This document shows positions 1-9,605 of a stretch of DNA of 64,000 nt, piece after piece. The translations under genes and the position numbers were made by a program. The notes under the pieces were generated by a model. It ran no database searches. It had not been told where the DNA came from and worked only from the letters and a program-made list of their open reading frames with translations. Origin of the DNA: Polynucleobacter sp. GWA2_45_21 (GTDB taxonomy: Bacteria > Pseudomonadota > Gammaproteobacteria > Burkholderiales > Burkholderiaceae). Each line of letters opens with the position of its first letter. Positions within the stretch are counted from its first letter, which is position 1. Where the stretch lies: contig NZ_MHZG01000011.1 in the NCBI RefSeq assembly GCF_001830325.1, positions 1 through 64,000 on the forward strand. The letters run 5' to 3'.

Positions 1-213
<213 letters not shown>

Positions 214-234
214 TCACTAATTAGCTTTTAGTCT

Positions 235-561
235 ATGCGCATCGCCATCTACTCTATGCTGTTATTGCTGATTGCAATACAGTACCCGCTTTGGTTGGGT
301 AAGGGTGGATGGCTCAAGGTTTATGAAATGGAGAGGCAGCTTGATTTGCAGCGGGCTAAAAATAGCCTGCTCAGCTTGCGTAATGCCAAACTCACTGGTG
401 ATGTGAAAGATTTAAAAGAGGGTACCCGCGCAATCGAAGAACGTGCTCGTGTTGAGCATGGCATGATTAAAGAAGGCGAATTTTTCGTTCAAATTTTGCC
501 AACTGAAAAACCCACCACAAATGATGCAGATGGCGTGAAGCCAACAAGCACTAAACGCTAG
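235..561 (+). CDS. ftsB: Cell division protein FtsB (septum formation initiator family)
   Basis: This 108-residue protein has a short cytoplasmic N-terminus, one membrane segment at about residues 3-21, then a coiled-coil-like heptad region at about 28-70, and the conserved [16 protein letters not shown] block at about 69-84. That is the FtsB/DivIC layout: a bitopic divisome protein that forms a complex with FtsL and FtsQ at the septum. Its length matches the family, and its place just after eno is typical. The C-terminal 15 residues are polar and look disordered. Confidence 0.93.
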   Translation: MRIAIYSMLLLLIAIQYPLWLGKGGWLKVYEMERQLDLQRAKNSLLSLRNAKLTGDVKDLKEGTRAIEERARVEHGMIKEGEFFVQILPTEKPTTNDADGVKPTSTKR

Positions 562-570
562 TACTGTTTC

Positions 571-1536
571 CTAGTGACCGCTCGATGGCGGCCTTGTTGC
601 ATCTGCTAACAAATCTGTTTTAAACACTTGCCTGCAATCAACGGCGTCAAAGCGATAGGCTTTGGCACAAAAATCACACTCAGTCTCTACAGCACCTTGC
701 TCTGCAAGAATGCTTTCAACCTCCTCTTCGCCGAGCATTCTGAGGACATCAGCCACCTTGGCGCGCGAACAACGGCAACTAAAACGAACAGGGCGAGCTG
801 GGAAGCTTCGGACACCATTTTCTGCTGACTCTTCCAAGAAAAGTCGACGCAGTATTGTTTCGGGCGGAAGGGTTAACAATTCTTCATTTGTGATCGTCTC
901 ACCAAGAGTCTGAATTCTGGTCCAGCCTTCAGCTGCAAGTTGCGGATCTAGGTGAGCATGCCCCCCAGAGTCAGGCAAGCGCTGTAAAAGCAATCCACCT
1001 ACATGGGTGTCGTTTGATGCCAGCCAAATCCGGGTATCTACCTGTTCTGAATTTTGCATATACAAAGCAATGGCTTCAGCAGCGCTGGTAACGGGCTTAA
1101 TAACCGTGCCACGATGCTCCTGGAGGGCCACAATGCCTTGATAGGGTGGTTGACCGGGCTGACGGTCGGAAGGGTCCAAGGTAATGACGAGGCGACCCGT
1201 ATTGTCGGCATCTAGCAATTCACCTAGCGTGGCATTGGGGTCAATGCTATCTGCCTCTACGGAGAGCTTGACTGTGGCGCGCATAGTTAGATCAGATTTG
1301 CATTCAACCACGAGAAGCTGAATAGGGCCTTTACTCTGGGCTTGAATAATCAGGGTCCCATCAAATTTAAGGCTAGCGCTCAAGAGGGTTGCTGCGCCCA
1401 CAAAGTCACCCAGCATTCGGCGCACTACAGGAGGATCATTACGACGCTCCAAAACGGCCTGCCAGGCACTGCTAATGGAAACAATTTCCCCACGGACCGG
1501 GGCGCCATCACACATAAATACAAGTAATTCATTCAT
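571..1536 (-). CDS. hslO: Hsp33 redox-regulated chaperone
   Basis: The 321-residue protein matches Hsp33, a cytoplasmic holdase switched on by oxidation. The C-terminal zinc switch is visible as a CXC pair (about C254, C256) followed about 30 residues later by CXXC (about C287, C290). In the family these four cysteines bind zinc when reduced and form disulfides on oxidative stress. A further cysteine lies at about residue 301. The ATG at 1536 gives the conserved start with ELLVFMCDGAPVRGE close behind. The gene diverges from gltX, with 67 bases between the two starts. Confidence 0.95.
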   Translation of the reverse strand: MNELLVFMCDGAPVRGEIVSISSAWQAVLERRNDPPVVRRMLGDFVGAATLLSASLKFDGTLIIQAQSKGPIQLLVVECKSDLTMRATVKLSVEADSIDPNATLGELLDADNTGRLVITLDPSDRQPGQPPYQGIVALQEHRGTVIKPVTSAAEAIALYMQNSEQVDTRIWLASNDTHVGGLLLQRLPDSGGHAHLDPQLAAEGWTRIQTLGETITNEELLTLPPETILRRLFLEESAENGVRSFPARPVRFSCRCSRAKVADVLRMLGEEEVESILAEQGAVETECDFCAKAYRFDAVDCRQVFKTDLLADATRPPSSGH

Positions 1537-1603
1537 AAGTGAAAGTATCCACTTTTTTCAGAATTGAGTCCTAAATGGCCAATTTCTAGGCTGACCTGAG
1601 ATA

Positions 1604-3007
1604 ATGTCATTTATGCAAATACGTACACGATTCGCCCCCAGTCCAACGGGCTTTATTCATTTGGGCAACCTTCGCAGCGCCTTATATCCATGGGCTTTTG
1701 CTCGCCACAATAAGGGTGACTTTATTCTGCGCATCGAGGATACCGATGTTGAGCGTTCTACCCAAGAAGCGGTAGACGTCATCATTGAGGGTATGGCCTG
1801 GCTTGGCCTCGATTTGGATGAGGGCCCGATTTACCAGATGCAACGCATTGATCGTTACCGTGAAGTTGTGAAGCAGATGTTGGATGCTGGTCTCGCATAC
1901 CCTTGTTATATGAGCGAAGAAGAGCTTAATAAGCTCCGCGACCATCAGATGGCCAATAAAGAAAAGCCTCGCTATAACGGCCAATGGCGCCCAGAGCCAG
2001 GAAAAACACTGCCAGCAATACCTGAGGGTGTTCTGCCGGTAATTCGCTTTAAGAACCCCATAGGTGGATCCGTTATCTGGGAAGACGCAGTTAAAGGCAA
2101 AATCGAAATTAGCAATGATGAGTTAGATGATTTGGTGATTGCCCGACCCGACGGCACTCCGACCTATAACTTCTGCGTGGTGGTGGATGATCTCGATATG
2201 AATATCACCCACGTCATTCGTGGCGATGATCATGTGAATAACACGCCTCGCCAAATCAACATCATGAAGGCGCTTGGCGGAACGCCGCCGGTATATGCCC
2301 ATTTACCAACAGTCCTCAATGACTCTGGCGAAAAAATGAGCAAGCGTAATGGAGCTATGAGCGTGCGTGATTACCAAAAAGCAGGGTATTTGCCGGAAGC
2401 CATTCTGAATTACCTGGCAAGGCTAGGGTGGTCTCATGGTGACGCGGAAATTTTTACTAAAGAGCAGTTTGTGAATTGGTTTGATTTAGACAGTCTCGGT
2501 CGCTCACCCGCACAACATAATCCTGAAAAATTACTTTGGCTTAATCATCAATATATTCAGAATGCTGATCCTGCGATCTTGGCAGAGGCGACTAAGCCAT
2601 TCGCTCACGAGTTAGGCATCGATACAGAAAATGGTCCAGACTTTGTTCAGGTAGTGGGGCTTCTGAAAGATCGTGCCAACACACTGATAGAAATTGCAGA
2701 AGGCGCAAAGCTTTTTTATCTGCCTGCACCCGTACATAGTTCAGAACAGATTGCTGCAAATATTCCCGCTGAAATCATCCCGGCGCTAAAAGATTTGATC
2801 GAAGCGGTTAAATCAGCAGGGCATACAAAGGCGGCTTATGGACTAGCCTTTAAAGAAGTTTTAGCCAAGCACCAGATCAAAATGCCAGCCCTAGCTATGC
2901 CTGTTCGCTACGCCTTATTTGCGACAACACAGACCCCGGCGATTGATTCTGTCATGGTTGTTTTGGGCAAGGATGAGGTCGTACAAAGGCTTTCCAAGGT
3001 CGTCTAG
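1604..3007 (+). CDS. gltX: Glutamate--tRNA ligase
   Basis: A class I aminoacyl-tRNA synthetase that charges tRNA-Glu. The ATP-binding signature appears as HLGN at residues 19-22 after RFAPSPTG, and the second signature KMSKR lies at about 244-248. The 467-residue length is normal. The zinc-binding CXC motif of the E. coli enzyme is replaced by PCYMSEEEL, as in other non-zinc GltX proteins. Two in-frame ATGs occur, at 1604 and 1613; the second places [10 protein letters not shown] directly at the N-terminus and is equally possible. A tRNA-Glu gene lies about 200 bases downstream. Confidence 0.97.
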   Translation: MSFMQIRTRFAPSPTGFIHLGNLRSALYPWAFARHNKGDFILRIEDTDVERSTQEAVDVIIEGMAWLGLDLDEGPIYQMQRIDRYREVVKQMLDAGLAYPCYMSEEELNKLRDHQMANKEKPRYNGQWRPEPGKTLPAIPEGVLPVIRFKNPIGGSVIWEDAVKGKIEISNDELDDLVIARPDGTPTYNFCVVVDDLDMNITHVIRGDDHVNNTPRQINIMKALGGTPPVYAHLPTVLNDSGEKMSKRNGAMSVRDYQKAGYLPEAILNYLARLGWSHGDAEIFTKEQFVNWFDLDSLGRSPAQHNPEKLLWLNHQYIQNADPAILAEATKPFAHELGIDTENGPDFVQVVGLLKDRANTLIEIAEGAKLFYLPAPVHSSEQIAANIPAEIIPALKDLIEAVKSAGHTKAAYGLAFKEVLAKHQIKMPALAMPVRYALFATTQTPAIDSVMVVLGKDEVVQRLSKVV

Positions 3008-3015
3008 AGCAGAAT

Positions 3016-3045
3016 TTGCGTCCTCCTACAAAAATAGGATAAAAT
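3016..3045 (+). promoter_or_regulatory. Candidate sigma-70 promoter of the tRNA cluster
   Basis: TTGCGT (3016-3021) and TAAAAT (3040-3045) are separated by 18 bases and lie about 43 bases upstream of tRNA-Ala. This is inferred from the two hexamers and their position only. The gltX stop is just upstream, so read-through from gltX is also possible. Confidence 0.45.
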
Positions 3046-3088
3046 CTTGGATTGTTTTGAGTGTCTTGTAGATTTTTAGCGAGATTAC

Positions 3089-3164
<76 letters not shown>

Positions 3165-3205
3165 AGCATTTAAAATGGCGGTATTAGTTTTTTGCAGTAG
3201 TCCAG

Positions 3206-3281
3206 GTCCCCATCGTCTAGAGGCCTAGGACATCACCCTTTCACGGTGAGTACGGGGGTTCGAATCCCCCTGGGGACGCCA
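3206..3281 (+). tRNA. tRNA-Glu (anticodon TTC)
   Basis: A 76-base cloverleaf with encoded CCA. The acceptor stem pairs GTCCCCA with TGGGGAC, the anticodon loop is CTTTCAC (TTC), and the T arm is GGGGGTTCGAATCCCCC. It is the second gene of an Ala-Glu-Asp cluster. Confidence 0.97.
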
Positions 3282-3336
3282 AATTTTTGGCTAGTTGTGA
3301 GTAGTAAGTAGTGACACAAGTAGCACTCGCTGTATT

Positions 3337-3413
3337 GGAGCGGTAGTTCAGTTGGTTAGAATATCGGCCTGTCACGCCGAGGGTCGCGGGTTCGAGTCCC
3401 GTCCGCTCCGCCA
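3337..3413 (+). tRNA. tRNA-Asp (anticodon GTC)
   Basis: A 77-base cloverleaf with encoded CCA. The acceptor stem pairs GGAGCGG with CCGCTCC, the anticodon loop is CTGTCAC (GTC), and the T arm is GCGGGTTCGAGTCCCGT. It is the last gene of the cluster, followed by a terminator. Confidence 0.97.
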
Positions 3414-3425
3414 ATATCAATAATT

Positions 3426-3448
3426 AAGGGCCTTTTGGCCCTTTTTTA
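3426..3448 (+). terminator. Intrinsic terminator after the tRNA cluster
   Basis: GGGCC (3428-3432), loop TTTT, GGCCC (3437-3441), then six T. The flanking A and T residues extend the stem, so it may also work weakly for the convergent exonuclease gene on the minus strand. Confidence 0.85.
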
Positions 3449-3463
3449 TTTCCCCATTTCTTA

Positions 3464-4522
3464 TTAGTAAGAAAGTCTTGCATAGGGTGTTTTCTTGGAA
3501 GCTTCAATCGCTTGCCCGAGCGTAATAATCCCACGCTCCTCCAATAGAGGAACTAGCTTCAAAAATACTTGTGCTGTAGCGACTGCATCAGAGCAGGCAT
3601 TGTGACGATGCTCAATTTGCACACCTAAGAGCGCCATACTAGATTCCAGGCTATGTAGCGGCTGATTTGGGTAGGCTACCGCTGAAAGCAACAAGGTATC
3701 AATAACAGGCTGCTTAAAGACGATATGGGTTGACTGCTCTTTTAACTGCAAAAACCGCATATCAAATGCAACGTTATGACCAAGTAGCACGCTGCCATCG
3801 CAAAACTTATAAAAAATTGGTAACACCTGATCAATGGTGGGCTTTCCATCTACTTCTGCTTGGGTTATTCCATGAATTTTGATACTCTCTGCAGAGATTG
3901 AGCGCCTTGGATCAATGAGAGCTTCAAAGGTCTCATCCGTATGGATCTTTCCACTGGAAACTTTTAGCGCACCAATCTGGATAATTTCATCACCATGACT
4001 CGGTTGCAAGCCCGTTGTTTCAGTATCAAACGCTGTGTAAATAAGACTCGCTAATGGCCTGTCCAATAGTGAGGCATCTGACGATCTATCACATAGTGAT
4101 TGATAGATGGAAATCTGCTCTTTAATTTTTTCTTCAATCTCATCAATCTTATGATCCCGTTGATCAGCCAAGCGATTCATGGCATGAATGACTTCACGCA
4201 ATTCTGGCGGACCTTGAAGTTCAAGGCGCAACTCTCGATTGCTATTGAGCATAACTTTGAGGCGCTCTGAGGTAGCGGCAATACCAGTGACATATGTATT
4301 AAACAGTCGATTAAGCACCACAAAGCCTAATATCAAGGCACCCAAGGTGAGCGCAACTCCAAGAGGAAAAAGCTGCTGTAAATACTGAAGAAAAATAGCA
4401 CGGTGCTCCTCAACCCCTTCAAACCAAGCATACAAGCCAAGTGCCATAAAGGGGCCTGCCATTAGCACTGCCATGACAATCACGGCAATTAAATAACGCT
4501 GCCGAGCTGTTAGCTTTTCCAT
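3464..4522 (-). CDS. Membrane-anchored DnaQ-family 3'-5' exonuclease
   Basis: The 352-residue protein has two predicted membrane helices (about residues 10-32 and 48-70), a HAMP-like or coiled-coil linker (about 72-140), then a DEDDh exonuclease domain. The catalytic residues are visible: D166 and E168 in FDTETTG, D254 in NVAFDMRF, and H307 and D312 in HNACSD. This resembles the proofreading epsilon subunit of DNA polymerase III, but the membrane anchor argues against its being the replicative dnaQ. The natural substrate cannot be told from sequence. A good ribosome binding site (AAGGGGG) precedes the ATG. It lies upstream in the same orientation as no obvious partner; the M48 protease next door may be unrelated. 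Confidence 0.85.
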   Translation of the reverse strand: MEKLTARQRYLIAVIVMAVLMAGPFMALGLYAWFEGVEEHRAIFLQYLQQLFPLGVALTLGALILGFVVLNRLFNTYVTGIAATSERLKVMLNSNRELRLELQGPPELREVIHAMNRLADQRDHKIDEIEEKIKEQISIYQSLCDRSSDASLLDRPLASLIYTAFDTETTGLQPSHGDEIIQIGALKVSSGKIHTDETFEALIDPRRSISAESIKIHGITQAEVDGKPTIDQVLPIFYKFCDGSVLLGHNVAFDMRFLQLKEQSTHIVFKQPVIDTLLLSAVAYPNQPLHSLESSMALLGVQIEHRHNACSDAVATAQVFLKLVPLLEERGIITLGQAIEASKKTPYARLSY

Positions 4523-4600
4523 GAATTACCCCCTTGATAGATTGCGCTTATTGCTGTGACAGAATCCATCCATCACACTTAAATGTACTCTATTGACAAG

Positions 4601-5431
4601 TTATATCTTCTTTTGATTGCTTGAAGGCGGTTTAGGTGCCGCTTTGTAGATGGGCTCAACCGCTGGCATTAGAGCAGTTAATTGTTCAATACGAGTTTCC
4701 CCAGAAGGGTGGGTGGATAGGAACTCAGGAGAGCTTTTATCTTTAGTTGCTCTTAGCATCTTTTGCCATACGCTAATTGCACCCATGGGGTTATAGCCTG
4801 CTCTTGCTGCCAACTCCAATCCAATTGCATCTGCTTCAGACTCATCCTCGCGTGAGTTAGGTAAAACGATTGCGTAGTGAGCTACCTGATTGGCAGCGCT
4901 TACTGCAGAACCATAGGGGCCAGCTAGAGCTGAAGCAATATTTACTAATACATTTTGCGCTACCGCTTGAGATACGCGCTCTCTACCATGCTCTCTTAAT
5001 GCGTGGGCAATCTCATGACCCATGATGGCAGCTATTTCATCATCATTCAGATTGAGTTGTTCAATTATTCCGGTGTAGAAAGTAATCTTTCCGCCAGGTG
5101 CGCAGGTGGCATTCAGTATTGGCGCATCAATAAGAGTTAATTGCCAATCCCATTGTCTGGTGTCATCTCTAAATGCCTCAGTCTGAGGAATTAACCTATT
5201 GGCAATCAACTTTAAGCGATTGTAAGTAGGCCCAGAGCTAACCAGTATATTTTTCTCTTTTGCTTTTTGATTTTGCTCACTGTAACTTGCAGCAGAAAGG
5301 CGATTCACCTCTTCGGATGAAGCCATCATGAATTGTGATCGGTTTACTCCAACCACTCCTGGGCGAGTGGTGTTAGCACAAGCTGAGAGTAGGGCGACAA
5401 GCGCAAGGACCCAATAGATGCGAATGCTCAA
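4601..5431 (-). CDS. M48-family metalloprotease, outer-membrane lipoprotein type
   Basis: This 276-residue protein has a lipoprotein signal with lipobox LSAC (C18). The zinc-protease motif HEIAH is at residues 139-143, and a downstream EDESEADAIGLELAARAGY block supplies the third zinc ligand. These features define the periplasmic M48 peptidases (LoiP, YcaL, BepA group) that act in outer-membrane protein quality control. It lacks the long TPR region of BepA, so it is closer to the small LoiP/YcaL type. Exact substrate unknown. Confidence 0.88.
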   Translation of the reverse strand: MSIRIYWVLALVALLSACANTTRPGVVGVNRSQFMMASSEEVNRLSAASYSEQNQKAKEKNILVSSGPTYNRLKLIANRLIPQTEAFRDDTRQWDWQLTLIDAPILNATCAPGGKITFYTGIIEQLNLNDDEIAAIMGHEIAHALREHGRERVSQAVAQNVLVNIASALAGPYGSAVSAANQVAHYAIVLPNSREDESEADAIGLELAARAGYNPMGAISVWQKMLRATKDKSSPEFLSTHPSGETRIEQLTALMPAVEPIYKAAPKPPSSNQKKI

Positions 5432-5460
5432 ATCAGATCCCTGCGTTTATTCAATACTTT

Positions 5461-6060
5461 TTACTTCTTTTTCGGAGTGGTGATGGATGCGGCCATTGCA
5501 TCGAAATAAATTACCTTAACTTGCTCGCCAACATTTACATCCGCTAACAGCTGCGGGTTCTTTACTGTTACGACAGTAACTTTGCCACTAGGACCCTTAA
5601 CGGAAACGAGTTTCTTAGGGCGATCAACGGCAATAATGTCGGCAATGATGGTAGTGGTGTTGGTAATCGTGCGCGTTGGCTTTTCACCAGGCTTAGAAGC
5701 AACCTCAGAGGAAGCCTCCACTTTGCTACGAATTCCATCACTCTTAGTCTTGATCAGTTCAATTGCAACAGCAAGTTCATAGGTTACGCTCAGCTGGTCA
5801 CCTTTTTTGATTTGATCAAAGTTTTTGATCTCAGGGCCTGCAACGAATTTGGATTCACCTTCATTGTTTTTAAAGAAAATTGTGCGTGTTTTCTTATCAA
5901 TCTTAGTAACGGTACCCTCATAGAGTTGAAAAATATTGTCAGTAACGGCAGCATCCACCACAACCGCATTTGGTGCGCTAGGGGTTTGAGCCATTGTGAG
6001 TGCTGGGCCTGCTAAAAGGGCGGCGGCTACAAGGGTAATTGGGGCGAATTTGATTTTCAT
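5461..6060 (-). CDS. Exported protein with a duplicated small domain, unknown function
   Basis: The 199-residue protein has a clear signal peptide (basic MKIK, hydrophobic stretch, TMAQ cleavage region). Two similar segments follow, at about residues 45-110 and 120-190. Each starts with a valine- and isoleucine-rich strand and a KID.KTR or VDRPKK turn, and ends with a KKGDQLSVTY or NVGEQVKVIYF strand. This suggests an internally duplicated beta-rich fold in the periplasm. I do not recognise a characterised family. It is a single gene with its own upstream region of about 150 bases. Confidence 0.7.
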   Translation of the reverse strand: MKIKFAPITLVAAALLAGPALTMAQTPSAPNAVVVDAAVTDNIFQLYEGTVTKIDKKTRTIFFKNNEGESKFVAGPEIKNFDQIKKGDQLSVTYELAVAIELIKTKSDGIRSKVEASSEVASKPGEKPTRTITNTTTIIADIIAVDRPKKLVSVKGPSGKVTVVTVKNPQLLADVNVGEQVKVIYFDAMAASITTPKKK

Positions 6061-6212
6061 AACTTTCCTTAATAATGTGTGTTTCTATCATGATATTAGC
6101 GTATTTTTACCCCCAAATTCACTTAAAGTGCCATCCCATAGTGCTCAAGGAAATTTATAAGCTTCTTTGATAACATCACTTCTTTCTGAGTGATTCAAGC
6201 CAAAGGAATTCC

Positions 6213-6995
6213 ATGCCCCGTTTTGCCGCTAACCTCACCATGTTATTTAATGAAGTTCCATTCTTGGAGCGTTTTGCGCTTGCCAAGACCGGCGGGTTTA
6301 AGGCTGTTGAGTTTCTGTTTCCCTATGCATTTGATGTTCAGGCGATTAAATCAGCTCTAGACCACAATGCCCTGAAGCTGGCACTGCATAACCTACCTGC
6401 TGGTGATTGGGGTGCGGGAGAACGCGGTATTGCGTGCTTGCCTGATCGGGTTGCAGAATTTCGCTCTGGAGTTGCTAAAGCAATCGAATACGCCACCATT
6501 TTGGGTGTGCCCCAGCTCAATTGTCTTGCTGGCAAGGTTCCCGTGGGATCAGACCCAAAAGCGTTGCACGATACCCTGGTTGCTAATTTGCAATACGCTG
6601 CTGGTGAACTTAAAAAAGCGGGCTTGAAGCTCTTGATTGAGCCCATCAATACCTTTGATATACCAGGCTTTTACTTATCAAAGACAGAGCAGGGTATTGC
6701 TATTTTGGATGCCGTTGGTGCAGATAACGCCTTTTTACAATACGATATCTACCATGCTCAACGCATGGAAGGCGAGCTTGCCAATACGATCCAAAAGTAC
6801 TTTAGCCGCATCGCCCACATTCAGATAGCCGACAATCCAGGTCGCAATGAGCCCGGTACAGGTGAAATTAACTACAACTATCTCTTTGGTTTATTGGATC
6901 GACTGGGATATAGCGGCTACATCGGTTGCGAATACAAACCCCTCAAATCAACTGAAGCAGGTCTTGGATGGATGGGCCCGTATGAGCAGGAATGA
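6213..6995 (+). CDS. hyi: Hydroxypyruvate isomerase (TIM-barrel)
   Basis: A 260-residue protein of the xylose-isomerase-like TIM barrel group. It interconverts hydroxypyruvate and tartronate semialdehyde in glyoxylate metabolism. The family's two catalytic glutamates are at E143 (LLIEPINTFD) and E240 (GCEYKP), with metal ligand candidates D178 and H202. A ribosome binding site AAAGGA precedes the ATG. A tartronate semialdehyde reductase gene follows 89 bases later on the same strand, supporting the assignment. No glyoxylate carboligase (gcl) gene is in the window. Confidence 0.92.
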   Translation: MPRFAANLTMLFNEVPFLERFALAKTGGFKAVEFLFPYAFDVQAIKSALDHNALKLALHNLPAGDWGAGERGIACLPDRVAEFRSGVAKAIEYATILGVPQLNCLAGKVPVGSDPKALHDTLVANLQYAAGELKKAGLKLLIEPINTFDIPGFYLSKTEQGIAILDAVGADNAFLQYDIYHAQRMEGELANTIQKYFSRIAHIQIADNPGRNEPGTGEINYNYLFGLLDRLGYSGYIGCEYKPLKSTEAGLGWMGPYEQE

Positions 6996-7084
6996 GCTAG
7001 TAGTAGATAAAAAAATTGGTGAACCAATATTGAAATTAAGCGGCAAATTAGTAAGTCAAATAATTAATAACTAAGGATGACACG

Positions 7085-7981
7085 ATGAGCAAGTTAAAAC
7101 TAGGTTTTGTTGGATTAGGAATTATGGGTGCCCCGATGGCAAGCCATTTAGTGGCCGCTGGTCATGAAGTATTTATCACCACCCGAAGCAAAATTCCAGA
7201 GGAGCTGGCCAATAGCGCTGCAATTGCTTGCTCTAACCCGGCAGAGGTCGCCAGTAAAGCAGACATCATTATCACCATGGTGCCAGATACCCCTGATGTG
7301 GAAAAAGTTCTCTTTGGGGATCATGGTATTGCCCAAGGCTTAAAGGCTGGCAAGATCGTCGTCGATATGAGTTCAATCTCTCCGATTGCAACTCAAGAGT
7401 TTGCCAAGCGTATTAATGCCCTAGGTTGTGAGTACGTGGATGCCCCCGTCTCTGGCGGCCAAGTTGGGGCAAAGGCAGCGAGCCTGACCATCATGGTAGG
7501 CGCTAGTGAAGCAACTTTCGCAAAGGTCAAACCCGTCTTTGAATTGATGGGCAAAAATATTACCTTAGTTGGTGGCAATGGCGCTGGTCAAATTACTAAA
7601 GTAGCCAATCAAATTATTGTTGCTTTAAACATTGAAGCCGTTGCTGAAGCCCTAGTATTTGCTGCTAAAGCGGGCGCCGATCCTGCCAAGGTACGCGAAG
7701 CACTAATGGGAGGCTTTGCCAGCTCCAAGATATTAGAAGTTCATGGTGAGCGTATGATCAAGCGTACTTTCGATCCTGGCTTCAGAATTGAATTGCATCA
7801 AAAAGATTTAAACCTCGCACTCAGTAGTGCCAAAGCATTAGGCGTATCGCTACCCAATACTGCTACAGCGCAAGAATTGCTCAACTCTTGTACTGCACAT
7901 GGCGGTAAAGCTTGGGATCATTCAGCGATGGTTAAAGCGCTAGAGAAAATGGCGAACTTTGAAATTGGGCAGAAAGCTTAA
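7085..7981 (+). CDS. garR: 2-hydroxy-3-oxopropionate (tartronate semialdehyde) reductase
   Basis: A 298-residue beta-hydroxyacid dehydrogenase that reduces tartronate semialdehyde to glycerate with NAD(P)H. The N-terminal Rossmann motif GFVGLGIMGAPMA is at residues 7-19, the substrate motif DAPVSGGQVGA is near 119, and the catalytic lysine of the family is K172 in GAGQITKVANQ. GlxR or GarR are both possible names because the paralogues are close. Pairing with hyi points to glyoxylate or glycerate use. Confidence 0.92.
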   Translation: MSKLKLGFVGLGIMGAPMASHLVAAGHEVFITTRSKIPEELANSAAIACSNPAEVASKADIIITMVPDTPDVEKVLFGDHGIAQGLKAGKIVVDMSSISPIATQEFAKRINALGCEYVDAPVSGGQVGAKAASLTIMVGASEATFAKVKPVFELMGKNITLVGGNGAGQITKVANQIIVALNIEAVAEALVFAAKAGADPAKVREALMGGFASSKILEVHGERMIKRTFDPGFRIELHQKDLNLALSSAKALGVSLPNTATAQELLNSCTAHGGKAWDHSAMVKALEKMANFEIGQKA

Positions 7982-7990
7982 GGCGCACTG

Positions 7991-8578
7991 ATGAGAAGAA
8001 CTTTGTTGGTTTACCTTCATGGTTTTCGTTCATCACCAAACTCTACCAAGGCGATCATGACTGGTGAAGCGGTGAGGGCGCTTTCAAATGCTGAAAATAG
8101 ATATGAATGGTATTGCCCACAATTACTGGCATCACCAAAAGAAAGTATGGATATGGTGATAAGTCACATTGATCAATCTGAGGCTGATCGGATAGTGATT
8201 ATCGGGTCCTCCTTGGGTGGATTTTATACAAACTACCTTGCTGAAAAATATCAATGTAAAGCTATTGCACTCAATCCTGCTGTGTATGCAGCCAGAGAAT
8301 TGGAACCGCATGTGGGCATGATGACAGCATATGACAGCGAAGAACCTTTCGACTTTAAAGCTGAATACATTGATCAGTTACGTGATTTACAAGTTGAGTC
8401 TATTTCCAATCCAGAGCGATATTTTTTAATTGCCGCAAAAGGTGATGAGCTTCTCGATTGGAAAGAGATGTCTGCTTTTTACGCGGGCGCAAATCAGCTT
8501 ATTCTTGAAGGAAGTGATCATGGAATTGCTGACTATGCCAACCATCTTCGGGCGGTGATCGACTTTATCGAGCATTAA
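7991..8578 (+). CDS. YqiA/YcfP-family alpha/beta-fold esterase
   Basis: The 195-residue protein begins with LLVYLHGFRSSPNSTKA, the hallmark of the small YqiA/YcfP hydrolase group. The nucleophile elbow GSSLGG gives Ser74, and GSDHGI near the C-terminus gives the catalytic histidine. A short carboxylesterase or thioesterase role is known for YqiA; the true substrate is uncertain. It starts 9 bases after garR, so co-transcription is likely. Confidence 0.88.
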   Translation: MRRTLLVYLHGFRSSPNSTKAIMTGEAVRALSNAENRYEWYCPQLLASPKESMDMVISHIDQSEADRIVIIGSSLGGFYTNYLAEKYQCKAIALNPAVYAARELEPHVGMMTAYDSEEPFDFKAEYIDQLRDLQVESISNPERYFLIAAKGDELLDWKEMSAFYAGANQLILEGSDHGIADYANHLRAVIDFIEH

Positions 8579-8582
8579 TGTC

Positions 8583-9596
8583 TTGATTGATTTTTTTGAC
8601 GATCTGCTTTTATCTATTCGCAGAAAATCTCTGTGGATTCTGATTACCGCAATTTTTCTATCTATTGCCGGTCACCTTATTTTATTTTTCGGGGTACCTT
8701 TTCTTTCGTTTAGTAGCGCACCCCCAATATCTGAAGATCTCATCATCAAAACAGATCTACGAGTTGAGCCACCGAAGAAGATTCAACTCTCAAGCTCCCC
8801 AAAGAAGCGAGAGCAACCCAAAAGTGCCAACGCAGTTTCAACCGATCCATTACCTAATGCCGACGGCGATGGTAAAGGAAAGCAGGGCGGTCCGGGAGAT
8901 CAATCCGGCCAAGCTTTTCAATTGCCCGAATCTGGCACTTATTATTTTGATGCTTATGCAGATGGGCAGCTTTACCAAACGGCGCAACTTGATTGGATTA
9001 CAGAAGGTAATCAATACCGTCTTTATATCAACATCCCTTATGCAGTGGTCGGGCCATTTGTATTTGAATCTCGTGGCTCTGTCGATGCATACGGAATTGC
9101 TCCAGCAATTTACTGGACTCAGCGCGGTGACAAGCCGCCCAGATACTCTCGATTCGAACGCGATGGTCAGGGCAGTGGAAAAATGTTCTTCTCAGAAAAG
9201 CCTGATCACACTCCAGAAATTGTTCCCGGTACTCAAGATCGATTTAGCCTAATGTTTCAATTGGCATCATTGCTAAATGGAAGCGACAAAATTGATGAGG
9301 CAGGGTCGATTCGCGGTATTCCAGTAGTTGATTACGACACCTTAGAGATGTGGCAATTTAAAAGCTATGGCGAAAACGAGTCAGAGGACATACCCAGCCT
9401 TGGTAAGTCAATCAATCGCCACTATGCATTGATGCAACGAGAAAGCAGCCCCTACAAGCGCCAAGTCGATATTTGGTTAGCAAAAGATTTGGATTGGCTG
9501 CCCGGCAGGATGCGCTCACTAGAGTCAAATGGTCGGGTGCTTGAGTTAGTATTTAAGCAAAGAGTGCCCATTGACAACTCTAAGCTCATTAACTAA
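8583..9596 (+). CDS. DUF3108 domain protein with N-terminal membrane anchor
   Basis: This 337-residue protein has a membrane segment at about 17-42, a proline- and lysine-rich linker to about residue 110, and a C-terminal domain with the pattern of DUF3108 periplasmic proteins (QLYQTAQLDW, RGIPVVDYDTLEMWQF, DIWLAKDLDWLPGRMR). It begins with TTG a few bases after the yqiA-like stop; no in-frame ATG lies near. Function unknown. Its TonB-like anchor plus linker suggests an inner-membrane protein facing the periplasm. Confidence 0.78.
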   Translation: MIDFFDDLLLSIRRKSLWILITAIFLSIAGHLILFFGVPFLSFSSAPPISEDLIIKTDLRVEPPKKIQLSSSPKKREQPKSANAVSTDPLPNADGDGKGKQGGPGDQSGQAFQLPESGTYYFDAYADGQLYQTAQLDWITEGNQYRLYINIPYAVVGPFVFESRGSVDAYGIAPAIYWTQRGDKPPRYSRFERDGQGSGKMFFSEKPDHTPEIVPGTQDRFSLMFQLASLLNGSDKIDEAGSIRGIPVVDYDTLEMWQFKSYGENESEDIPSLGKSINRHYALMQRESSPYKRQVDIWLAKDLDWLPGRMRSLESNGRVLELVFKQRVPIDNSKLIN

Positions 9597-9605
9597 TCGA
9601 TCGGC

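Noticed and set aside
661-913. Plus-strand open frames inside hslO
   Set aside because: These are shadow frames of a conserved gene on the other strand with no family match.
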